DNA of 64,000 bases from CADEFX01 sp963806735 (GCA_963806735.1 CAWEBE010000054.1:1-64000), one strand, 5' to 3'. Shown: positions 27,057 through 36,337, counted from the stretch's first letter. Numbers and translations are program-made. The notes: a model not told the origin generated them from the letters alone.

Positions 27057-27812
27057 TCAGTTCGGGAGCCCATCTTCGGCATCCCGCATCAACTTCGCTC
27101 GCGAGACAGCCAATAGGGTGAGGAGTGTTCTCGGACCAACCCACAGGCTTGGCAAATCCGGGTGCGGGCGGTGCCACTGCACAGCCTTGGCGTCGCGCTT
27201 CTGCCAGAACTGATAGGCGTCCTCGGACAGCCAGCCGGAGGGATGGAGCTTGACACCGAGGAAGGTCTCGATGCGGCTATAGAGCAACGTTGCGAGACCG
27301 TGTCGGCGGTGCTCTTGGCTCACTTCCGCATGAAGCACCCGCCAGCGCATATCAGGATGCTGGAGCAGCTCGACGACCGCTATCGCGTTGGCCAACGCTG
27401 GTGTCGGCCGGAAGCTTCCCTCGTCGGCAGGTGCGAGGCGGAAGTGGCGGCGTGCTCCACCAAACACGGGTTTGTGTATGGACTGGGTGTGTCCAGCCCA
27501 CTCGTCAGTCCTAAGGAATAGCTCGGGCGGCGTCACCTGGTTGCGGGCAGTCGGGTCCCAAGTCTCAAGGAATAGGAGGTCGGGCGGCAACAGGTCGGGA
27601 CGGGCGCTTGGGTCCCATGGTGGCACAGCTCCCGACAGCTCTTGCAGGTATCGGCCGTACCAGAGGAAGTCCTCAGCCACCTCCATCAGCTTATCGCGCG
27701 TAGTCCGGTCGTACAGCAGCAGAGCGGCGCGATGGTATATGACCATGGAGCTGGCCTGGAGATCGAAGGGGTCTGGCTGATGGTCGCGGCCAGACGATGA
27801 TGAGGACGGCAT
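27057..27812 (-). CDS. GNAT-like hypothetical protein (intact copy)
   Basis: This 251-residue protein has a C-terminal half with an acetyltransferase-like stretch, MRWRVLHAEVSQEHRRHGLA, where the RRHGLA part resembles the acetyl-CoA pyrophosphate loop (Q/RxxGxG/A). The N-terminal half, with FDLQASSMVIYHRAALLLYD, is unfamiliar. A homologue lies inverted at 53224-53930 but is frameshifted. The ATG at 27812 (MPSSSSSGRDHQPDPFDLQ) was chosen because the two copies align from just after it (GRDxQPDPFxLQ). It is the outermost gene of the left arm. A role in modifying a small molecule or protein is possible but unproven. Confidence 0.6.
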   Translation of the reverse strand: MPSSSSSGRDHQPDPFDLQASSMVIYHRAALLLYDRTTRDKLMEVAEDFLWYGRYLQELSGAVPPWDPSARPDLLPPDLLFLETWDPTARNQVTPPELFLRTDEWAGHTQSIHKPVFGGARRHFRLAPADEGSFRPTPALANAIAVVELLQHPDMRWRVLHAEVSQEHRRHGLATLLYSRIETFLGVKLHPSGWLSEDAYQFWQKRDAKAVQWHRPHPDLPSLWVGPRTLLTLLAVSRAKLMRDAEDGLPN

Positions 27813-28505
27813 ATACGTAGGGGCTCGACGGGGGTGTGATGATTGCAGCGCGACGGGATGGAAGCCTTGGTGCTTCCATTGTGCTGTCGGCGCGACGGGT
27901 GAAGCGCTTACTCGCGGCAAGCGGCCGCAACCTACTCCGCTGGTCTCCTCTCACGCATCCCCTAGAAGGGGGATGAGAAAGTGATGAAGAGGATGTACTG
28001 ACCACGGACGATCTTCCTGGCCCTTCTCGGAAGCCGGTAAGGACCATCTCGCACGGCCTCCAAGGGGAGGATGGTGGGGGTGAGGGATTGGTTTGCTCTC
28101 TAGTTGGCGGCGCGGCTACCCCCAAGGATGTCACTCCCCCGACTGGCAGCAGCACTCGTCTCTCGCCCCCTCCTCATCAGCTCGGTTGGGATTGGTTGCC
28201 ATACCCGGCAGTGGTCGTCAGACCGCTGTTCGAGACGGGTGGAGTTGGGTGATGGACGCTCTCAACGGCGATCTGGAACGCCTCGTGTCCACATCCGACG
28301 CAGGCATGTTCGCTGGGTAGGCGCACCGCTGATCGGCGACAGGGTTTGCCCATCCTCCACAATCAGCATCGGCTCTGATCTTTCTCAGCCGATCCCCCGA
28401 TTGCCCAGGATGGTCTCTGGGTCGAGGCTGCACTGACAGGGTCCGCGCCCGAGCTGGTCGAGGCTCTGAGCGCAAGGTAATCCCTTCGTCAGTAGTGACT
28501 GCAAG
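27813..28505. other. intergenic region with arm repeat and gene remnant
   Basis: No intact gene is seen. The stretch 27925-28160 matches the right arm at 52860-53200 inverted, including a conserved small hairpin (CATCCCC / GGGGATG, 27956-27976) and a G-rich block. At about 28250-28300 the plus strand encodes MDALNGDLERL, the leftover C-terminus of the gene found whole at 50289-50633, so the left arm has lost the segment equivalent to 50.3-52.8 kb. Confidence 0.55.
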
Positions 28506-29258
28506 ATGTGGCTCTCACCTTCCGCTCTCGGGTGCGTGGCTAAAAGGAACTGGCCACTGAGCGCTGTTGTGGCAGTAGTGCTGCTGCTGGTCACGGCCTG
28601 CCCCTGGTTCGCATTGGCTGACGATCAAGCGCACACGGACGCACCACAACTCCCGCCACCCCCTGCGATCAACCGCACCGAGGTGACGCGCCTCGCCAAG
28701 GCCGCAGGGTTGATCCGCTCATCCTCCGCCCCTTGGCTGCAAGAGATGGAAGGCTCCACGCCGAAGTGGGAGAAGTTTCTGGACCTTGGTCGCAAGATCG
28801 CGGGGGTACGGGCCGAGGGCCGACGCAATCCCAAGCAGGCCAAGAACCTCGTGGCTCTCGCCATCGGTTACCTGGGGCCGCCCGATTGGGTGCGAAGGCG
28901 CTGCGGGACTTTTCACGAGAACCAATGCGATGCTGTGCTTCGGGGAGCCGCCGGTGTCGAGGAGCAAGGCAAGGCGCGTCTCACCAGCCATGAGCTGACC
29001 TGGTTCAATGGACATTGTCAGGCCATCACTCTCATTTTCTACCGCAATGTCTTCTACCGTGAGGCGGCCGTTCCCATCCCTATCGACGTGGGCGCAGGGC
29101 CCTGGGCGCTGCTCGCGGAGCCACCACAAGACGACCTCATCGATTGCGTTGATGCAGGGTTCGTTCGCGCCCCCGACCAGTACCCCATCGACTTCTACAG
29201 TTGCGTCTTGCGACCCAGGCGGACAGGGTGCGATCTCGCGCACGTCCTTCCTGAGTAG
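28506..29258 (+). CDS. secreted hypothetical protein
   Basis: This 250-residue protein has a clear export signal: basic residues followed by WPLSAVVAVVLLLVTACPWF and a cleavage region ALADDQ near residue 39. After a proline-rich stretch the mature part contains NPKQAKNLVALAIGYLGPPD and two pairs of cysteines in its C-terminal half (CGTFHENQC, then CV and CVLRPRRTGC), which could form disulfides in the periplasm. I do not recognise a family. It is present only in the left arm, between the gene remnant at 28250 and the DUF937 protein, so it may be cargo. Confidence 0.6.
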   Translation: MWLSPSALGCVAKRNWPLSAVVAVVLLLVTACPWFALADDQAHTDAPQLPPPPAINRTEVTRLAKAAGLIRSSSAPWLQEMEGSTPKWEKFLDLGRKIAGVRAEGRRNPKQAKNLVALAIGYLGPPDWVRRRCGTFHENQCDAVLRGAAGVEEQGKARLTSHELTWFNGHCQAITLIFYRNVFYREAAVPIPIDVGAGPWALLAEPPQDDLIDCVDAGFVRAPDQYPIDFYSCVLRPRRTGCDLAHVLPE

Positions 29259-29338
29259 GTCTCAGCCGCAGGACCACCTCGCACAGCTTGCGTCACAATT
29301 CTCCCCACGACCTACGCCGTCGCAGTTGTGCTCGTCAG

Positions 29339-30418
29339 CTACCGCTTGAGTGCGGGATGCGGCGCGACTGTTGGTGCGGCTTGCAGTTGTTCCTTCGTGG
29401 CCTCCACGACAATGCGGCGGGTATTGCCGCTCGGCTCATGCTGCAAGGCCGTGAAGGGGATCGCGACCGCCTTGTCGCCGATGCCAAGGTATTGTCCGAC
29501 ATTGACGAGGGCTGCTGCCATCTTGCCGTCTGTATCAAGCACGATGTCCTTTATAGTGCCGAGGTTCTCCCCCGCCCGATTGTAGAGATTGCGCGTGACA
29601 TATTCATTGGGTGTGCTGCCAATCGAGACCCACCCGTCTGGTAGCCTCGCCAGATAGATCGAGGCCCGCTCGGGGCTCTGGACAGTCGGCTCGGAGGTCT
29701 TGATCGGCTCCGTCTTCTGTGCGCCCGGCAGCAAGTACCAGAGCAGCCCTGCCACCGCGAGCAAAGGCAAGACCCAGTAGGGCCACGTCGCGGCCCGAGT
29801 GCTGTCTGCGGTGCGAGGCATGGCCGGTGTTGTTGGCGTATCGACGGTGCGCCGTCCCGGTGATGGCGTGGTGCTAACGCCGGGGAAAATGCCGCTTCTT
29901 TTGAGCGCGTCAGACAACCCGGATGGCATGGCTTCGGCAATCTGATCCTTCTGCCCGCTCAGCAGGCGAGCCAGGCCGTTGCTATCCAGATCGGCAGCTC
30001 GCTGCTGGTTGCCCAGCACACCCAGAATGACCGGAGTGAGTAGGCCCATAACAGTCTTCACCGGACCTTCGCCGATGCCGAGGAACTTGCCGCCCGTGGA
30101 AGCCAGCAGGTTAGCCACGCCGCCTCCCAACAACGACGACAGCAGGTTGCTGCCTTGGGTCGCCATCTGCGCAGAACCATTGAGCTTGCTGGCGATCTCG
30201 GCCAACACGCCGCCGGGCTGACTGGCGACGGCATCCGCGAGTTTTTTCGGTCCCCCTGGCGTGGCGACCATGTTGACCAAGGCGCTCAAGATGCTGGGAA
30301 CAGCGGCGGTTGCCGCACTTTGGGCGACGGTCCCGTTGAGGCCCGATGCGGACGCTATTTTTCCGACGACCTCAGGTGTCAAGTAACGCCCAATCGCCGA
30401 TGCAAGATCAATGGCCAT
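29339..30418 (-). CDS. DUF937 domain protein with membrane helix and PRC-barrel domain
   Basis: This 359-residue protein begins with a DUF937 domain at about 1-150 (AIGRYLTPEVVGKIASASGL and glycine-rich LLGGGVANLLAS). A linker follows, then one membrane helix at about 212-232 (YWVLPLLAVAGLLWYLLP) and a C-terminal PRC-barrel-like domain (YLARLPDGWVSIG, VTRNLYNRAGENLGTIKDIV, DKAVAIPFTAL). The ATG at 30418 follows the strong site GGGAGAGGTGG. PRC-barrel proteins often act in envelope or RNA-associated roles; this one is probably membrane-anchored with its barrel outside. It is left-arm only. Confidence 0.75.
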   Translation of the reverse strand: MAIDLASAIGRYLTPEVVGKIASASGLNGTVAQSAATAAVPSILSALVNMVATPGGPKKLADAVASQPGGVLAEIASKLNGSAQMATQGSNLLSSLLGGGVANLLASTGGKFLGIGEGPVKTVMGLLTPVILGVLGNQQRAADLDSNGLARLLSGQKDQIAEAMPSGLSDALKRSGIFPGVSTTPSPGRRTVDTPTTPAMPRTADSTRAATWPYWVLPLLAVAGLLWYLLPGAQKTEPIKTSEPTVQSPERASIYLARLPDGWVSIGSTPNEYVTRNLYNRAGENLGTIKDIVLDTDGKMAAALVNVGQYLGIGDKAVAIPFTALQHEPSGNTRRIVVEATKEQLQAAPTVAPHPALKR

Positions 30419-30640
30419 GGCAACCACCTCTCCCATGAGGAACCGATGCATCTCGCTGCAAGTGGCCGGAGCAATATCGAGCAATAGACCGGAACCGAAG
30501 TATCGGGAGGGTTGCTGAATTGGTGGGTCGAATACCCTTATTTAGCTGGAGTGACATCCAGGCTGAATAATCAGTTTGGCTTACACGTCAGTCTGCCGCC
30601 CCGCTATACAGTGTAGGCTGGGTATCTATCGCGCACCGCT

Positions 30641-30783
30641 AATCGCGCACGAGGTGGCGCCATCGGATCATCCATCCGAAGGTGCGCTCGACGACCATTT
30701 ACGAAAAGCTTATCGATGTCTCCAAGGCCATGATCCTAGTCGCCATGGGCGGCAATATGCTACGCAGAAACGCTCATCCGTGA
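30641..30783. pseudogene. rearranged remnant of an IS5-type transposase
   Basis: The minus strand of 30641-30693 encodes VERTFGWMIRWRHLVRD followed by a stop. The plus strand of 30700-30783 encodes YEKLIDVSKAMILVAMGGNM and then LRRNAHP and a stop. Placed end to end these two pieces read as the continuous C-terminus of an IS5-family transposase, so the remnant has been broken and one part inverted at about 30695. Confidence 0.6.
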
Positions 30784-30798
30784 TTTTCCAACGGACTC

Positions 30799-31147
30799 TC
30801 AGAGATTTTGATCCTTTCTGGAAGCCAGGGCGAGTTTCTTAACGAGCCCGTCAGGGATTGGCTGGCTCGGCGAGAAGGTGACGCCAGTCTTGGTAGACTT
30901 GAGCCCGGCCGCGGCAATGTCGTCGGCATGTGACTTGATGGCGGAAGGAGATAGATAGAGGCCGCATTGCTTACTGAACGCTGCATAACCCGCGATGATG
31001 GATTGTCCGATCCTGAACCCTGGCATTTTATAGGCGATGACTTCTTCGGCGTCAGGCAGCGCGCGCGCAAGTTGAGCGCGCAATCGAACCAGCAGAGGGC
31101 GGAGGTCTTTAGGAGTCAGCTATGTAGGCGTCGTGATCAGCAAACAT
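30799..31147 (-). pseudogene. DUF1801 (YdhG-like) protein, frameshifted
   Basis: The DUF1801 core is readable from about 31120 to 30799: LRPLLVRLRAQLARALPDAE, VIAYKMPGFRIG and a C-terminal GVTFSPSQPIPDGLVKKLA. The probable start, MFADHDAYIAD from the ATG at 31147, is in a different frame and meets a stop; one missing base near 31112 explains this. DUF1801 proteins are small and cytosolic, often called iron chaperone-like, without firm function. The gene lies in a segment of about 640 bp found only in the left arm and adjoining a transposase remnant, which suggests arrival by transposition. Confidence 0.6.
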
Positions 31148-31278
31148 GGTCAGAGCAGGCTTATGCTGGCGTGACATTCAAGGCAAGACCATCTCAGCTT
31201 TAACCAGTTAGATGACTGAATCAAGCTGATCAGGAGAAAGGTCGGCAATGGGCCATCCTGCGCCGTCGGCCCGACTTC

Positions 31279-31545
31279 TCAAACGGGCTGTAAGATCGCC
31301 TCGTCCTTCAATATCCCTGGGTGCACGACGCCTTCCTTGACGAGGTGCACGATGGTGCGGGCCAGCGTGAGCCGTGCACAGTCTATGATGGCCTGCGGCT
31401 TGCCCCGAAATGCGGGCTTGATCTGATGCCAAGCCGCGTCCAATACTTCTCCCATCATCAGGACGACGGCGGGGTCCAGGGCCGCCTGATCGAGAAGCTG
31501 GCGAGCGCGAGGCATCATCTCAGCTATCACGACTGACCTTTGCAC
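31279..31545 (-). CDS. conserved small helical protein, C-terminus replaced
   Basis: This protein of about 88 residues is predicted mostly helical: MMPRARQLLDQAALDPAVVL, MGEVLDAAWHQIKPAF and KPQAIIDCARLTLARTIVHL. It matches the right-arm gene 49548-49853 up to KDEAIL. There the copies part: the right copy continues for 14 more residues, whereas here the ending is QPV. The lost tail (RDRYPAYT, encoded near 30600-30640) is displaced about 650 bases downstream by the DUF1801 insertion. Start GTG at 31545 is uncertain. Function unknown. Confidence 0.6.
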   Translation of the reverse strand: MQRSVVIAEMMPRARQLLDQAALDPAVVLMMGEVLDAAWHQIKPAFRGKPQAIIDCARLTLARTIVHLVKEGVVHPGILKDEAILQPV

Positions 31546-31606
31546 TCGCTTGCCAAACAGCAGCGAATTTATTGCAAAGCCCGTCTGTCACGGACCCAAA
31601 ATTAAG

Positions 31607-31635
31607 CGAGGCACCCCGTGGCCAACGAGGTGCCT
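31607..31635. terminator. conserved hairpin GAGGCACC / GGTGCCTC
   Basis: An 8-bp perfect stem with further CGT/ACG pairing inside, between the small gene at 31279 and the response regulator at 31907. The right arm keeps the same hairpin at 49457-49485. There is no U-run, so it could be a Rho-independent-like stop or a protein site. Confidence 0.4.
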
Positions 31636-31697
31636 CACGACGTAGCTCCGACACATGGGCGGGAGTGTTAGGAACGACGCCGCCCCACACACGACTT

Positions 31698-31708
31698 GTA
31701 TAGTCCAC
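31698..31708. promoter_or_regulatory. operator-like site GTATAGTCCAC
   Basis: This site matches one half of the MarR promoter palindrome at 43788-43800 and is conserved in the right arm at 49395-49405, in both cases about 150 bases upstream of the small helical gene. The rest of 31546-31906 holds no gene. Confidence 0.35.
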
Positions 31709-31906
31709 GGACCGACGTGCGCGGACACGTTGTCCACAGTTCAGTTGTCGGACGATAGGTTGAGCCGCACCTGTTGCACCGCCGCCTCTCTCTGACTTAG
31801 AGGGCCCGAAAAAGAAGGCCCGCAGTGCGCACGGCTTCAGTCACAGCCAAGGTTGGAGTGCCTTCTGCCCTCCACTAGCCTGAGCAAGGTGCAGTCACAC
31901 TGCGCT

Positions 31907-32539
31907 TCAAGCTTCAGTCAAGTTATTGCGGACGGCGTAGCGCACCAATGCGGCCATGGAGCCCAGACCAAGCTTGCGCATGATCGACGCTCGATGGGTC
32001 TCGACCGTCTTGACGCTGATGCTCAGCAAGTTCGCGATTTGCTTGTTGCTATGCCCCTCGGCGACCAGGTGAACGATACCACGCTCCCGGCTGGTCAGAG
32101 GTTGGTCGAGTTGTCGCCCATCCGTGCCCAATGTTTCCAGCATACCCTCGCAAGCCTGGCTGGCGAAGTAGGGCTTGTGGGCCGCCAGCGACTGGACGGC
32201 AGAAATCAAATGCTGCTGGGCGTCTGACTTCAGTACATAGCCACGCGCTCCCGCCTTCACCATACCGCGCAACAGGGTTTCATTGTCGTGCATGGTGAAG
32301 ATGAGGACCTCGACGTTTGGCACACGCTGTCGGATTTGCCGCGTGACTTCGAGGCCGTCGATGAGTGGCAACGAGTGATCGAGAATGGCTATGTCGGGGT
32401 TGGTGGCTATGGCCTCGGCGATGGCTTCTTTGCCGTTCGCCGCTTCAGCGACAACACTCCAGTTGCGATGGTCCTCAAGGATGCGCCGCACACCTGAGCG
32501 CACCACGGCGTGGTCATCAGCAATCAAGATGCGGGTCAT
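31907..32539 (-). CDS. NarL/FixJ-type response regulator
   Basis: This 210-residue cytosolic DNA-binding regulator has a receiver domain at 1-120 with acidic pocket Asp8/Asp9, phosphoacceptor Asp54 in IAILDHSLPL and the conserved Lys in YVLKSDA. The LuxR-type helix-turn-helix at about 145-205 contains LTSRERGIVHLVAEGHSNKQ and SVKTVETHRASIMRKLGL. Its right-arm counterpart is 48450-49082 (close to 90 per cent identical by eye). No histidine kinase is encoded in the window, so it is an orphan that may be phosphorylated by a chromosomal kinase. Confidence 0.93.
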   Translation of the reverse strand: MTRILIADDHAVVRSGVRRILEDHRNWSVVAEAANGKEAIAEAIATNPDIAILDHSLPLIDGLEVTRQIRQRVPNVEVLIFTMHDNETLLRGMVKAGARGYVLKSDAQQHLISAVQSLAAHKPYFASQACEGMLETLGTDGRQLDQPLTSRERGIVHLVAEGHSNKQIANLLSISVKTVETHRASIMRKLGLGSMAALVRYAVRNNLTEA

Positions 32540-32764
32540 GCCAAGGTCACGAAATTGGAAGCTCCGGGACCCATCGACAAAGGCCCCCCGTTGGCATCAG
32601 ACTTAGACCATCAAACCAAAGACGGGGAGAATGTGCGTCCTTGGGTTAATGGCAGCCCTGTCCAACTGGGTTGAGCTGGCGCACTCGCGCATTGTGGCGT
32701 GGCTGAGCGCCGTCGTTCCATCCGCTCGCTGCCGGGGGAGCCGGGGAGTTGGCGCTTCGCTTTC

Positions 32765-33398
32765 TTATGCCTGAACCAAATTGTGGCGAATGGCGTAGCG
32801 CACCAATGCGGCCGAGGAGGTGAGGTCGAGCTTGCGCATGATGAGTGGAGCGGTGTGTCTCGATCGTTTTGATGCTGACGTTGAGAACAGCGGCCGCCTC
32901 TTTGTTGGTGTGGCCTTCGGCGACCAGCTGAACCACAACTTGCTCGCGGTCAGTCAGGATCTGCTGGACCTTGTCCGCCTCGGTCAGGAAGTTTTTGAGC
33001 AGGACCTGTGACGCCCTGTCAGCGAAGTAGGGCTTGTGCTCGGCCAGCGCCTGGACCGCAGAAATCAAATGCTGCCCAGCATCCGACTTCTGCACGTAGC
33101 TGCGCGCTCCAGCGATCAGCGCCTCACGCAACAGGTCGTCGTCATCCTGCATCGTGAAGATGAGGACCTCGACCGTTGGCATGCGCCGACGGATTTGGCG
33201 TGTGGCTTCGATGCCATCGATCAAGGGCAGTCTATAGTCGAGGATGGCCACGTCGGGTTTAGTGGCAATCGCCTGAGCGACGGCGTCATTGCCGTCCGCA
33301 GCCTCGGCGACGACGCTCCACCCAGGGTGATCTTCAAGGGTGCGCCGGACACCCGTGCGCACCACTTCGTGGTCATCGGCGATCAGTATGCGGGTCAT
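32765..33398 (-). pseudogene. NarL/FixJ-type response regulator, frameshifted in the DNA-binding helix
   Basis: The receiver domain and the first part of the LuxR domain are intact (MTRILIADDHEVVRTG, VAILDYRLPL, LTDREQVVVQLVAEGHTNKE). In the recognition helix, IETHRST is followed by out-of-frame sequence. An extra base near 32839 moves the expected ending (IMRKLDLTSSAALVRYA, stop at 32765) into another frame. As given, translation runs on to 32646 with unrelated residues. The right-arm homologue 47581-48213 is whole. Loss of the helix would leave a regulator able to be phosphorylated but not to bind DNA normally. Confidence 0.8.
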
Positions 33399-33895
33399 GG
33401 GCAGGCACGCCATGCGAGGCTTATCGAGCTAGGCTACAGGCTTGCCTTGGCCAGCGCCCATCAGCACAATCCCCACTTCGCATCAGGTTGAAACTTGAGG
33501 GCCGCAATGGCCGGGGTAGTCGCGGATTGCCTGGCCTTGATGACGATGCCTGGACAGTTTCCCGAGCCAAACTCAGGTTATTTACCGATTAACTGCGCTG
33601 GGCGGTCTCGATAGAGCTACGTGCCGTAGAGCCAGCACACGAGCGTTCCCCTGCTCGTTTCCACCGTCCCTCCCCCGTGACTGGAACGTGCCTTCAGGCA
33701 TGGTGCGGCTCTGCTTACCCTTGCGTTGCACCGCGCCGCCGAAATGACAAAGGACGGCGAGCGATTGCCATGCCGCCGTCCCTTGCGAAGTATCCGAAAC
33801 ATACGCACTACCAACAGCGACATATACGCCCATGACGTAAATACTTTCGTAAGGGCGAGGAGGATGGCAGACCGTAGTTTGGTCAGCGTAGCGCG
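33399..33895. other. intergenic region, left-arm-specific block begins
   Basis: No convincing gene is seen. Homology with the right arm breaks near 33480 (the matching right-arm junction is near 47475) and resumes near 35770, so 33.5-35.77 kb, including the LuxR-type and metallo-hydrolase genes, is specific to the left arm. Confidence 0.5.
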
Positions 33896-34714
33896 TCAGG
33901 GTATCAGGTTCTGGCGTAGCGCTTCGCAGGCAGCGTGAGCGCGATTGCGAGCACCGAGTTTCACTTGTGCTTTCTTCAGGTGACTGCGCACCGTCTCTTC
34001 GCCAAGCCCGAGCCCCTTGGCAATCTCGCTCGCTTGCCGACCCATCGAGACCAAGCGTAGCACCGCGATCTCACGGGCTGTCAGGCGTGAGCGCAAGCCT
34101 ACGCGCTTCACGTCAAGACCCGTCAGGTGCTCTAACCGTTGCGCCGCAAAACTACTGGCGGCTTGCAGCAGGATGCGCGCCGTGGGTGTCAGCACATTGG
34201 AGAGGTCCCGCTTAGACCAGTAGGCGATCACCCAGCGCCCACCAACGGGGCACATGAAGCCGTCACGCATTCCATACTTGAGCGCTAACTCAAATCCCCA
34301 TCGGTCAACACCGATGGGTTCGAGCAATCGCATACTCTCGGTCCAGGTGAACGAGGCAAGACTGGTTCTGGCGAGGAACAGCGCCAGGGTAGAGCGCGTC
34401 CGAGCCAAGGCTGAGTATTCGTCCCACCAACCGTCGGGAGCATCCGTGTGCAGAAAGACGGATTGGCCGAGGCGCATCGCATCCCAGTCGTTGGACTTGA
34501 GGGGTAACCGTGCCGCCCCCAAGACACTCAATGACACAAACGAAGTGCTCGTCACCTGATGCAAGGTGTCGAGGACCTCCTGCGGTGTGCGCGACGTGTT
34601 CACGCTGCGGGAGTACTCAAGCAAGCCCTCTTGAAGGTCGCTGGAGCTGTTGTCTCGGCCTAAGCCTTTTACGATATGCCTGTTGTGGCCACTCAACTGC
34701 GGTGAGGGCATCAC
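33896..34714 (-). CDS. LuxR family regulator with autoinducer-binding-like N-terminus (LuxR solo)
   Basis: This 272-residue protein has an N-terminal half resembling the autoinducer-binding domain, with LASFTWTESM, a glycine-aspartate turn (YGMRDGFMCPVGGRWVIAYW) and an aromatic-rich pocket region. The C-terminal LuxR helix-turn-helix (about 205-265) is SRLTAREIAVLRLVSMGRQA and LGEETVRSHLKKAQVKLGAR. No luxI-type synthase is in the window, so it would be a solo sensor of own or foreign signals. It is in the left-arm-only block, next to a metallo-beta-lactamase-fold gene on the same strand. The ATG at 34714 is plausible; a second Met follows at once. Confidence 0.8.
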   Translation of the reverse strand: MMPSPQLSGHNRHIVKGLGRDNSSSDLQEGLLEYSRSVNTSRTPQEVLDTLHQVTSTSFVSLSVLGAARLPLKSNDWDAMRLGQSVFLHTDAPDGWWDEYSALARTRSTLALFLARTSLASFTWTESMRLLEPIGVDRWGFELALKYGMRDGFMCPVGGRWVIAYWSKRDLSNVLTPTARILLQAASSFAAQRLEHLTGLDVKRVGLRSRLTAREIAVLRLVSMGRQASEIAKGLGLGEETVRSHLKKAQVKLGARNRAHAACEALRQNLIP

Positions 34715-34837
34715 TCTCTCCTCCCACTCCGTTGACGTGAAGAGCGACAGGATGCGTCCGATGCTTGAAGTCGAACATCAGCAGAAACCCCGAAGCGCTC
34801 CTCGGCTCTATTGTGCTCGTCGAGTGCTCTTCGGGGA

Positions 34838-35728
34838 TCAGGGAAGCTTGATGGTCTGGCCGACACCCACCTGATCGAAGCGATCCTTGAACCGTCCCAT
34901 CAGGACCTTGAAACCAAGCTCACTGGTGCAGTGACCAGGGGCGACGCGCTTGATCTTCAGCGTCTCATCCAACGCTGCCGCCACTCTCTCCACTTCCTCA
35001 GGTGGTGTGACAACAAGGTGGAAACCACCCGTCACGGTATAGAGCTGCGGGTCGATCTTGGTGGCGGCGTCGAGGATCTTGTCAACGCCAGGGTGCGAGC
35101 AGCCCACAATCACCGCTAGTCCTTCGGGGGTACGGATGGCGAGCGATAGCTCGTTCATATCGCGCGACCCTGGTTTGTCGGATTGGGTGGTGAGAACGAA
35201 GAAGCCGGGGAAGACTTCCGTGGTGGCGCGAATGATCTCGAAATCGGCATCGGGCCACGGCGACCCAGTCACGAACCGCTCGGGTTGCTGGCCGCCATAG
35301 TAGCTCATGGCCAGGGGTATGCCTGGCTCGCGTTTGAGGAAGGCTGGTGGCGTCGGTCCCTTGAATTGCGCACCCTCGACGGGCGCGTAGATTTTCACGG
35401 AGGGATTGACCTGCAAGAGATGATTGAGGCCCGACGTGTGGTCGCCGTGCCGGTGGGAGATCACCACCGCGTCCAGCCGCTTGAGGTCCACCCCCAGTTC
35501 GTTGACGTTGTGCTCGAAGGTCTTGGCGTTGTTGCCGGTGTCGAACAGTATGCGCTTGTCCGCGTATTCGATCAGGGCAGCAAAGCCCCAGTCCATCTTC
35601 AAGCGCGAAGGCGGCCCGAACGCATCGTAGAGGATAGTAATGCGCTTCTCGGTTGGCGTTTGTGCCAGTACCGGGTTGGAGCACCATCAAACCGCAATGG
35701 CGCAGGTGGCGAGCAGCGGTTTGTACAT
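34838..35728 (-). pseudogene. metallo-beta-lactamase fold hydrolase with a stop codon in its signal peptide
   Basis: From 35602 downward the frame gives a good MBL-fold protein of the MJ0936/COG1237 kind: LFDTGNN, the metal motif SHRHGDHTSGL, VGCSHPGVDKI, VTGGFHL and APGHCTSE. The natural start appears to be the ATG at 35728 (MYKPLLATCAIAV), but a TGA at 35687-35689 interrupts it. The frame then resumes in phase with PVLAQTPTEKRITILYDA. Reading the neighbouring frame across the gap gives LMVLQP, so two compensating one-base changes created the stop. Internal initiation at 35602 would remove the export signal and first strand. Confidence 0.75.
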
Positions 35729-36008
35729 GATGCCTCGCGGATGTCTTACGTTTGAGCTTGCGTCGGCAGTACGTTACTCCGGTAACGGATGAAAAGCGCG
35801 GATAGTTTGCTGAGCGCATCTAAAGTGACATTCGATAGTCCGTGGATAGTGAAATCCCCCCGGCCCCTTGTAGGTCACTGATGGCCGTTTCACCCCTCGT
35901 ATCAGCGAGCGTCCAGAGTTGCGCGGCTCATCCCCAGGGTTATCACTGAGTGTCTCGCTGACGCAGAGATGGCATCCCTATCAAGTGGGTCTTGAAGGAG
36001 TGCCTCTT

Positions 36009-36299
36009 ATGCGCAAATCCATATTTGTGGGCTTGGTCGTTGCTGGCGCGTTGAGTGCCAGTTTCTGGCTGAGTGCTCCAGCTTCGGCGGGCCGCTATTG
36101 CGGCTCTGGATACTATGGCTACTACGCGCCTACGACCGACAGTTACTGGGCTTATCGCGGTTACTCTCAACCGACATACTATTACCAACCAACGTACTAC
36201 TACGACGCTGCCTACTATCGTCCCGCCGTGTGGGGTTGGCGCTCATGGGGTGAGCCACAGTGGGGCTGGCGTGGAGGTTGGGGCGGGCGGCGCTGGTAG
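36009..36299 (+). CDS. small secreted Tyr/Gly/Trp-rich protein
   Basis: This 96-residue protein has a signal peptide about 1-31 (SIFVGLVVAGALSASFWLS, cut after ASAG). The mature part is low-complexity, with YYGYYAP, repeated TYYYQPTYYYD and a C-terminal WGWRSWGEPQWGWRGGWGG. The ATG at 36009 follows GAAGGAG. The right arm has a homologue at 46855-47178 with the same plan. Such Gly/Tyr/Trp-rich envelope peptides are common but uncharacterised in Bradyrhizobium-like genomes; a surface or matrix role is a guess. Confidence 0.75.
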   Translation: MRKSIFVGLVVAGALSASFWLSAPASAGRYCGSGYYGYYAPTTDSYWAYRGYSQPTYYYQPTYYYDAAYYRPAVWGWRSWGEPQWGWRGGWGGRRW

Positions 36300-36337
36300 G
36301 CCGAGACCTGGTCGGGCCAGTGACCACCACCCTGCAT

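Noticed and set aside
28104..28436. Short plus-strand frames in the left-arm intergenic region
   Set aside because: They overlap the arm repeat and a gene remnant in several frames; none keeps its frame in the right arm.
33582..33833. 83-codon minus-strand frame between regulators
   Set aside because: No recognisable domain, ribosome site or counterpart; overlapping frames are equally open.
34838..35728. AHL lactonase beside the LuxR-type gene
   Set aside because: The metal motif fits any MBL-fold enzyme, and the GCSHPG and GGFHL blocks point to the COG1237-type group instead of AiiA-like lactonases.
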